A DNA stretch of 64,000 nt from Romanomermis culicivorax (taxonomy: Eukaryota > Nematoda > Enoplea > Mermithida > Mermithidae). The notes beneath the pieces are model-generated. The model was given only the letters and a program-made list of their open reading frames with translations, made no database searches and was not told the origin of the DNA. The stretch covers positions 930,001 to 994,000 of the forward strand of contig CAWUHX010000092.1 in assembly GCA_963922205.1 (NCBI GenBank). The letters are read 5' to 3'. Shown piece after piece: positions 57,674 to 64,000 of the stretch. Position 1 is the stretch's first letter, and each line of letters opens with the position of its first letter. A program made the position numbers and the translations under genes.

Positions 57674-60600
57674 CTATATCATAGTACTGCATTGTTTACT
57701 ATTATTCATGCTAAGATTCACCGACCGGACGTTATTGTTCACAGTCGTTTGCTTCATTTTGTTTCTTTTCGCCATCGATATCAAACCGTAACAAGTGAAT
57801 ATCAACGTAACGAACAAGAAGCAAAAGAAAACCAATAAAATGTAGAATGCTAGTCTAAAATTGAAACGACCGATAGTCGTACAATACTCTGTCGTCGGTT
57901 CGAAAGTGTAACCGTTGCGTAAAGTCAAAGATTCGATTAAGGGAACGGTTCGGATCCAAAATTCCGAAGCCTTACGGAAAAAACTGGACAAGACGGTATC
58001 CGAACCGTTTATTAATAAGGCCATTTCGCAATTGGTCGTATATTTCGGCCAGGTAAAGTTGGAAAATTCCGACGATTCATTTACTGGATTGGGATTGCTG
58101 TAAAAGTAGTGATTTTAATGTGGAACACAAAGTGCATGCTACAAACTTGAAGTTTACGCGAAACCATGACCATATTAGGAAGGAAGGAAGGAAGGAAGGA
58201 AGGAAGGAAGGAAGGAAGGAAGGAAGGAAGGAAGGAAGGAAGGAAGGAAGGAAGGAAGGAAGGAAGGAAGGAAGGAAGGAAGGAAGGAAGGAAGGAAGGA
58301 AGGAAGGAAGGAAGGAAGGAAGGAAGGAAGGAAGGAAGGAAGGAAGGAAGGAAGGAAGGAAGGAAGGAAGGAAGGAAGGAAGGAAGGAAGGAAGGAAGGA
58401 AGGAAGGAAGGAAGGAAGGAAGGAAGGAAGGAAGGAAGGAAGGAAGGAAGGAAGGAAGGAAGGAAGGAAGGAAGGAAGGAAGGAAGGAAGGAAGGAAGGA
58501 AGGAAGGAAGGAAGGAAGGAAGGAAGGAAGGAAGGAAGGAAGGAAGGAAGGAAGGAAGGAAGGAAGGAAGGAAGGAAGGAAAGGAAAGGAAGGAAGGAAA
58601 AGGAAGGAAGGAAGGAAGGAAGGAAGGAAGGAAGGAAGGAAGGAAGGAAGGAAGGAAGGAAGGAAGGAAGGAGGGAAGGAAGGAAGGAAGGAAGGAAGGA
58701 AGGAAGGAAGGAAGGAAGAAAGGAAGGAAGGAAGGAAGGAAGGAAGGAAAGAAGGAAGGAAGAAAGGAAGGGAGGAAGGAAGGAAGGAAGGAAGGAAAGT
58801 AGGATGGAAGGAAGAGATCAATGATTCGTCACATGAACTTTATACCGATATATAGTTGATGAGATCGGAAATAGGCGACGTTCTACTGTTTACCACATTC
58901 CTGCAAATTTTAGTGTAAGGATGATTCACTTAAGGATGATTTGTAGAATTATTGCAAAACCGGAAATAAATGCACATGAAAAAGTAAATTATTTAGAATG
59001 AGGCAAAACGAAGTTAATGGTTTCTGTCATAAATCCTTTTGATTTATAATGATATGAAGAAAAAAAAATTAAGGCAAAACAAGAAAAGAATCGGCGTGAG
59101 TCATCTCGTAGGTTATTGCCTTAAATTCAACTGCAACCCTGACTGTACTTTAGCAAAAGTTCTATCGAAAGAAGTTCAGTATTACATACGGAAAATCCAA
59201 TAAACGATTAGAAAATTTACACTACACTAGATTTTAAAATTTCAGCATAAACCTGGCCAGAAGTACACTACATCGAATGTAAAATACACTAACTTATTTG
59301 GCAACAATGTGCCGATGCGTGATTAGATTAGCTTGCATTGCGCACCTTCTTACAGTAAGTTCAGTCTTTTTATTTAACTTAGCGTAACTAGATGTACTTA
59401 CTGATCAGTTATGTAGTCTAAAATAAAATTTGGGAGGGATCGGTCCCTCGCTGTCTCCTCCTCAGCTAAGTGCCTGGAATTTGACATTGAATCTCACCCA
59501 GTGGCAACGAAGTTGTACAAAGTTTGGGCTAGAAATTCCGTAACTTTTAGGTCCATATCGCTCCATTTTATAGGCTTATCCACGCCGGGATCAACAACAG
59601 CCGTGGACTGGAACAAGTAAACCATGTCGAAACCGTGCGACGAACCCACTTAACAAAAGACGGGCTAGTGAATTTTTAATTTTTCTGCGTGATCAAAGTA
59701 CTCACCATCATAAACACCATGCGCAACGTGCTTGAAGTACAAATCTTCGTTTCCGTGATCGAAAATATAAACGTAAACTGGTGCACCATTTTCTACATAA
59801 AACCGTGCTTCTTCGGCTATTGGAGCAACGAAATTTTGATCCGATGCGATCTGAATAAGTTTACTACAGGAAAATGGCAAATTCTGTTTCTTAAGTATCA
59901 GCTAACATCCACGAGAGCTTTCTTATAATTGAAGGTAGATTTCCATAAGGCATCGCCAATGTATCTTTTGTACACTGCTTGTTTGACCTGAAAATGACAC
60001 CAAACACGAGACTGTGTGTGAAAACTGCATTCTTATATGCGCAAACCTGCTCGGCATTTGCGTATTGTGTGGAAGGTACCACATATTCCAAATCTTGCAT
60101 GTTAATGTTCATCACTTTTTCCAAGTATGTTAACCATGTTATGTAGCCGGTGCATTCGCCGGTCATACTGCTGATCATCAAGGGCAGTTTCGAATTGTTA
60201 CGGGCCATATCGCGGGCGTAATGGGGAAGGATACTTTCGTTGAGGCGATATCCATCGATGACCGGTGTGAAATACGTGTGAGCCAGGAACGGGTGATTGT
60301 AGTTCTTCACAAAAAACAAAACTTGGTTGTGAATTTTCCCTTTGAATTGCGAGTTTAAATCGAATCCTATCTTGATCAAAAGCCTAAACTGAAATCTTCG
60401 GAGCAAAGACTACTTACAGTAATCATTATTGTTTTTGCCTAAACTAAAGAGGGATGCATTCCAAAATTGTGTCTCCGAATTTTTAGCATACACAAAATTG
60501 TGGTGCAAGTGAAATTTCAGTACCTTGAGCAAAAATTCGGAATCTGCTTATTGTATGACAGCACCTCTACTCCATATGTGTAGCATACATATCTCTCACA

Positions 60601-61403
60601 GACTACGATCCTAGTAAAAAACGCTCCGAGTTATAGAACGCTTTGACTTTTGGTTAATACTTCATATTTGAACGCTAATAATCCACATTTTACCAGTGTA
60701 TTTTCGTTACTACTCACCACAATACATGCACAGCATAGAAATTCTGCTGGAGGTCAGCCAGTACAGGAAGTGAGAAAGAAAGGTCTTTTAACATCCAATG
60801 CATATCCTTCAACCTATATTAGTCAAATATATGAAATTATTTGCTTGGACAGCATTTTGTCAAGTTTTAATGTACTCCTTTGGAATCAAGTATGCTTCGT
60901 TTTGAAAGATCATTCAACTACAGTATCATTTCTATTCTTATGACCGCTGTCTCTTCCCTCTTTCTAATTTTCCTTTGTCATGTTTTCAATTATTGCTGGG
61001 GGATCAAATCTGCTGGGGTCAGCAAGAATCTGCTAGGGGTCAATAAAAATCTGCTGGGGTCAATACCCCCTCAAACCTCCCCCATGTATGCTCACCACTG
61101 GTCTACTTGCAGTTTTCGTCACGATCATCATCAAATCTTCGTGCGCTATCGCCCTCCATTGTTGAACGAAATCCGTAGAATCTAGTAATCGTAGACAATT
61201 CATCACATTCTCATTTTGTATGGCTTCTTCTTCGTCGGACGACGAATATTGTTCATTGTTTTTGGTCGTGAGGCTGAGTTTTTTGATTTTTTGGCAGTTT
61301 AGACCAGCGATAACTTTGTCCGTATTCAAATCGGTATTTATCGTTCGAACGGACCACGGCGCCAGACTAGAACCGCTTCGGATGATGACTTTGTGAAAGT
61401 ATC
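57674..61403 (-). CDS. Membrane-anchored carboxylesterase/cholinesterase-like protein, 5'-incomplete
   Basis: Alpha/beta-hydrolase of the type B carboxylesterase/cholinesterase family. Minus-strand exons: 61096-61403, 60047-60304, 59907-59987, 59706-59863, 59498-59648, 57674-58097. Seen: FHKVIIRSGSSLAPW just past the nucleophile elbow; FTPVIDGYRL; the acid residue in SMTGECTGYI; the catalytic His in GSSHGFDMVYLF; ATGNPNP and WPKYT near the domain end; then one transmembrane helix (LAFYILLVFFCFLFVTLIF) and a short basic cytoplasmic tail. The start and the GxSxG serine lie beyond the right edge or in missed exons. A lone C-terminal helix suggests a surface ectoenzyme or adhesion-type relative. 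Odd: exon 59907-59987 ends in phase 0 but 59706-59863 needs two preceding bases, so the frame does not join across that 43-bp intron. All other junctions fit. Confidence 0.88.
58176..58797 (+). repeat. (GGAA)n microsatellite, about 620 bp
   Basis: About 150 nearly perfect GGAA tetramers, with interruptions clustered only in the right third (58580-58797). Period 4 means all frames stay open, giving long artificial Gly-Arg-Lys and Leu-Pro-Ser-Phe readings on the two strands. It lies in the last intron of the esterase gene, 79 bp upstream of the terminal exon. Confidence 0.98.
60998..61062 (+). repeat. Short minisatellite, AATCTGCTGGGGTCA units
   Basis: Three to four copies of a 20-22 bp unit (ATCTGCTGGGGTCAGCAAGA, then two variants) followed by CCCCTCAAACC. 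It lies in the esterase intron just below the exon at 61096. Confidence 0.6.
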
Positions 61404-61499
61404 CTGGAATACAAGCGTAGTAAGACCAAGCGTCATGTTGGGCATTGGTTAAGGATAGAACCATTGTTTTCCTCAACTATTGCATCTATGAGACTCGAA

Positions 61500-61622
61500 G
61501 GGAAGAGAACGAATCTGTTGGGCAATGGTTAAGTACGTGACTGGCGTGCAATGGTCAAGTGTAGGACTGGCGTGCAATGATTAAGGACAGGAGTTAGTGT
61601 GCCATGGATAGGGCAACAGTTA
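61500..61622 (+). repeat. 26-bp tandem repeat (GGCGTGCAATGGT)
   Basis: Three to four units near GGACTGGCGTGCAATGG with TTAAGT or TCAAGT between. A similar piece (TTGGGCATTGGTTAAGG) occurs at 61438-61454 and a flanking block (ATGAGACTCGAAGGGAAG) repeats near 61650. Upstream intron of the esterase gene. Confidence 0.5.
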
Positions 61623-62081
61623 TCTTAATGTATAGTCAATGAGACTCAAAGAGAAGGGTAGGAGTCAGACGGATGAAGGATGGAGGTTAGGCGAGGTGTA
61701 TCCAACTATGGTACCCATTTCTATTAGAACATAAAGTTGCCTTCAAATATTTTTTCAAGAATAAACTTCAACTACAGTCCTGCAGTAATATAACACAACA
61801 GATTTTCTTGTCACAGAGTGGCGCTTAATCATGGCCCATCAGAATTTAAGCATACTGCCAACGCAGCTTAGTCTAACCGTTAACTTTTAGATCAGTGGTG
61901 GTCTAGAGATTATATCATTCAAGAGAACGAAGATCAATGCTTACGGCCTCTCCATACTCTTAGTAGAGCTTAAAAATTCTTAGTGTGTCCATCCCTACCG
62001 CTTTATCGAAGCAAATGTTTTATGGCACTACATACTTGCAATATGACATAAGTATTTTGATTGTGTACCGTTACTTCGACC

Positions 62082-63180
62082 GGGTCGGTGCCAGATCCGC
62101 TACCTAGTGCACATCCGCTACCTAGTGCACAACCGCTACCTAGTGCACATCCGCTACCATAGTCAGATCCGCTACCTTGCACATCCCCTACTTTCTGCTG
62201 AGATAAGTAACACGTTACATTTACTTTTTGCGTTGAATAACCTATGCAGTATTTCATTATGGAAGAATGTACAGTATACATTTACAAATTATTAGGCTCA
62301 TTTAATTTTTTTACCAATTATATAGCGCATGTATCGCGAAAATTAAAAATTTCATTCGTTAAAAATTGGGAAATATGCGGTTGCAACCGACGCGACTCAA
62401 AATTTTCTATTTTCCCCGTATTTTCAGAAGTAAAAGCAAGAAATTGTGTTCTGCCAAATGCGTGCCACAAACCCTAATGAGATGCAGGAGTTTGTTGTTT
62501 TAAACGCAGGGTTATCGCAATAATTTTCGATAGAAATGGGATAATTGCCATGGATCCACGTTTGCTGAAAATAATCAGTCCTTAGTCTACTCGGGAGGTA
62601 TATTCAACAATAGTTTTTTTTTTAATTTTGAACTCAAAATGATAAAATATTTGAAAATAATTAAAAAAGTATTTGAAAAAAATTAAAAAACAAAACGAAA
62701 ACGATATTTTCATCACCCGGATCGGTACAGGTAAAGAATGAAAAACGTCCGCCTAGGCTGATTGTCCTGTCACTCGAGGTGCTTGTGTGGTCACTTTATT
62801 ATGTAAATAAGAATTTTTCACGCATTAGAATGTGGTTGCGTGGACATTTTTATGATTTTATTACGTACTCATTAGTGACTTATCTTTAGGTAGACTCTCT
62901 GTAGTATTACGTTTTTTAACCATTCTTGGGGTTCCATAAAACTGGCAAACAAAATATTTTTTTACCACGCAGAACGCCTACCGTATTCCATTTTCTTTTA
63001 TTCTTTTGTCTTCGGAAAACCCTTATGAAAACAATAGCAAAACCTTTTTCACATTTTTTGCTGTCTAGTAGCGGATCTGACTACGGTAGCGGATGTGCAC
63101 TAGGTAGCGGTCGTGCACTAGGTAGCGGATGTGCACTAGGTAGCGGATGTGCAGTAGGTAGCGGATCTGCCACCCAATCA
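62082..63180. mobile_element. Subrepeat-ended element E7, nested in E8
   Basis: The left arm (62082-62195) has 18-bp units ATCCGCTACCTAGTGCAC. The right arm (63064-63180) has them inverted (TAGCGGATGTGCACTAGG). A perfect 8-bp duplication CTTCGACC flanks it (62074-62081, 63181-63188), taken from a subrepeat of E8. The core (62200-63060) is AT-rich without a coding gene. Confidence 0.88.
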
Positions 63181-63349
63181 CTTCGACCATCCCTTTACCT
63201 CTAACATCCTCTTATATCAACTAATCTTAATAATGAAGATGAAAAAGGTTTTCGTCAACCGTCCTCTTACATCGATCATCCTTTTACCTCCACGACATAC
63301 AAAGAAGTTCCAGAAAATTTAAATTTATTGTTATTTCCCACGGGAACAC

Positions 63350-63403
63350 CTAAGCCTAAGTCTATGTCTGAGCTTAAGCCTAAGCCTATGCCTAAGCCTT
63401 AGC
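63350..63403 (-). repeat. Interstitial telomere-like hexamers in E8
   Basis: Eight or so GCCTAA-type hexamers with variants (CCTAAGCCTAAGTCTATG then GAGCTTAAGCCTAAGCC), the complement of the nematode telomere unit, in the centre of E8. Confidence 0.75.
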
Positions 63404-63654
63404 ATTAAATTGTAGCCATAATATCTTAGTTTAAGAAAAGTGCAAAGATTTTCATTCATTAGAATACTATTTGATACACGAGTATAAACAGTCGATGCAA
63501 AGGTATTGTACTAAAAAAGGAGTTGTTGAAATAAAAAACTCTGATCGAGTTAATAGGAATTTAAAGCATTAGTCGAAGTAACGGTACGGTCGAGGTAAAG
63601 GGATTATAAAGGTAAAAGGTTGGTCGAAGTAAAAGGACACAACGGATATTTTGA

Positions 63655-64000
63655 CTTTCATAGGAGAAGAAGATTGTTTTTTATTCGAATCATGGGGTAC
63701 TTTTTCCCTATCATGATAATTTTCTACAGGAGCCCATCCCGATCCACATCTCAACCCGGACCACAGATATTTGCTGCATGTAGATTTTTATGTTTTTTCT
63801 TTCAATTATTCTTGATTTTACACGATTGCATGGATATAATGTAATTCCTTGAATAATTTTCAAGTTTTTTTTGCGCTGAGTTTCTTTATTAAATTAAGGC
63901 TATTTCTTAAATTGTACAACTTGATGCACGATAATTTTATGGCTTAGAAAAAGTCAATCATTTTTCACGTGCATTCGAGACTTATGACATTTGGTGGGAC
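63655..64000. other. Right-edge noncoding stretch
   Basis: AT-rich, probably still within the esterase gene or its upstream flank. I found no exon for the missing esterase N-terminus (the GxSxG serine). Confidence 0.4.

Larger units (their letters stand above)
62061..63646. mobile_element. Subrepeat-ended element E8, interrupted by E7
   Basis: Starts TTGTGTACCG. The right end reads TTGTGTCCTTTTACTTCGAC on the minus strand, then four more bases (CGGA on the plus). Left arm 62061-62081 resumes at 63189-63300 (17-bp units, CCCTTTACCTCTAACAT type), and the right arm is 63565-63646. With those four bases included, TATTTTGA flanks it (62053-62060, 63647-63654). Removing E7 restores the left-arm 17-bp register exactly. 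The centre holds telomere-like hexamers. Confidence 0.82.

Noticed and set aside
58120..58855. Long open readings of Gly-Arg-Lys and Leu-Pro-Ser-Phe repeats on both strands
   Set aside because: They are by-products of the (GGAA)n tract, open in all frames.

Overview
The window looks like a piece of a repeat-rich, AT-rich nematode genome. The genes are split by canonical GT-AG introns, most of them long. There are two tandem 7TM receptors of nematode chemoreceptor type. Degenerate TTAGGC-type hexamers (the nematode telomere unit) occur inside repeats. The single large retroelement ends in a Pro-rich 3' region that, from memory only, resembles predicted proteins of the mermithid Romanomermis culicivorax. 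A mermithid or other enoplean nematode is therefore my best guess, not a demonstrated identity.

Five protein-coding genes can be assembled exon by exon, all on the minus strand. In map order they are: (1) a MEK1/2-type MAP kinase kinase, 662-3614, whose C-terminus runs off the left edge; (2) 7TM receptor A, 12243-18765, 4 exons; (3) 7TM receptor B, 21439-37278, a paralogue with identical lengths for the first three exons and identical intron phases, whose 11.8 kb first intron holds a decayed Ty3/Gypsy retrotransposon; (4) a secreted GH18 chitinase, 42440-56180, 12 exons, 600 aa, with a signal peptide, a Lys-rich linker, a catalytic domain with an intact DxxDxDxE motif and a C-terminal chitin-binding domain; (5) a membrane-anchored carboxylesterase/cholinesterase-like protein, 57674-61403, whose N-terminus lies beyond the right edge and which shows one unexplained frame break. 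They do not form an obvious pathway or operon.

Most of the rest is mobile DNA: hAT-type elements with 8-bp target duplications, PIF/Harbinger remnants and a TAA-flanked MITE, a mariner-like MITE family with AGTCTGTTTTT ends present at least six times, tandem tRNA-derived repeats, about 100-bp tandem arrays in two inverted copies, and a 620-bp (GGAA)n tract.

The most interesting signal is a class of at least eight short elements whose inverted ends are arrays of roughly 17-bp subrepeats. The subrepeat sequence differs from family to family but keeps a common skeleton (C at position 1, CG at 11-12, CAT at 15-17). Four elements have perfect 8-bp target-site duplications (TAAAAATC, TCTGATGA, ACGGTGCT, CTTCGACC). 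A fifth has TATTTTGA if four extra bases at its right end are counted as part of the element. One copy is inserted precisely inside a subrepeat of another, and three carry telomere-like hexamers in their centres. This looks like one transposon lineage whose terminal binding sites have diversified in concert.
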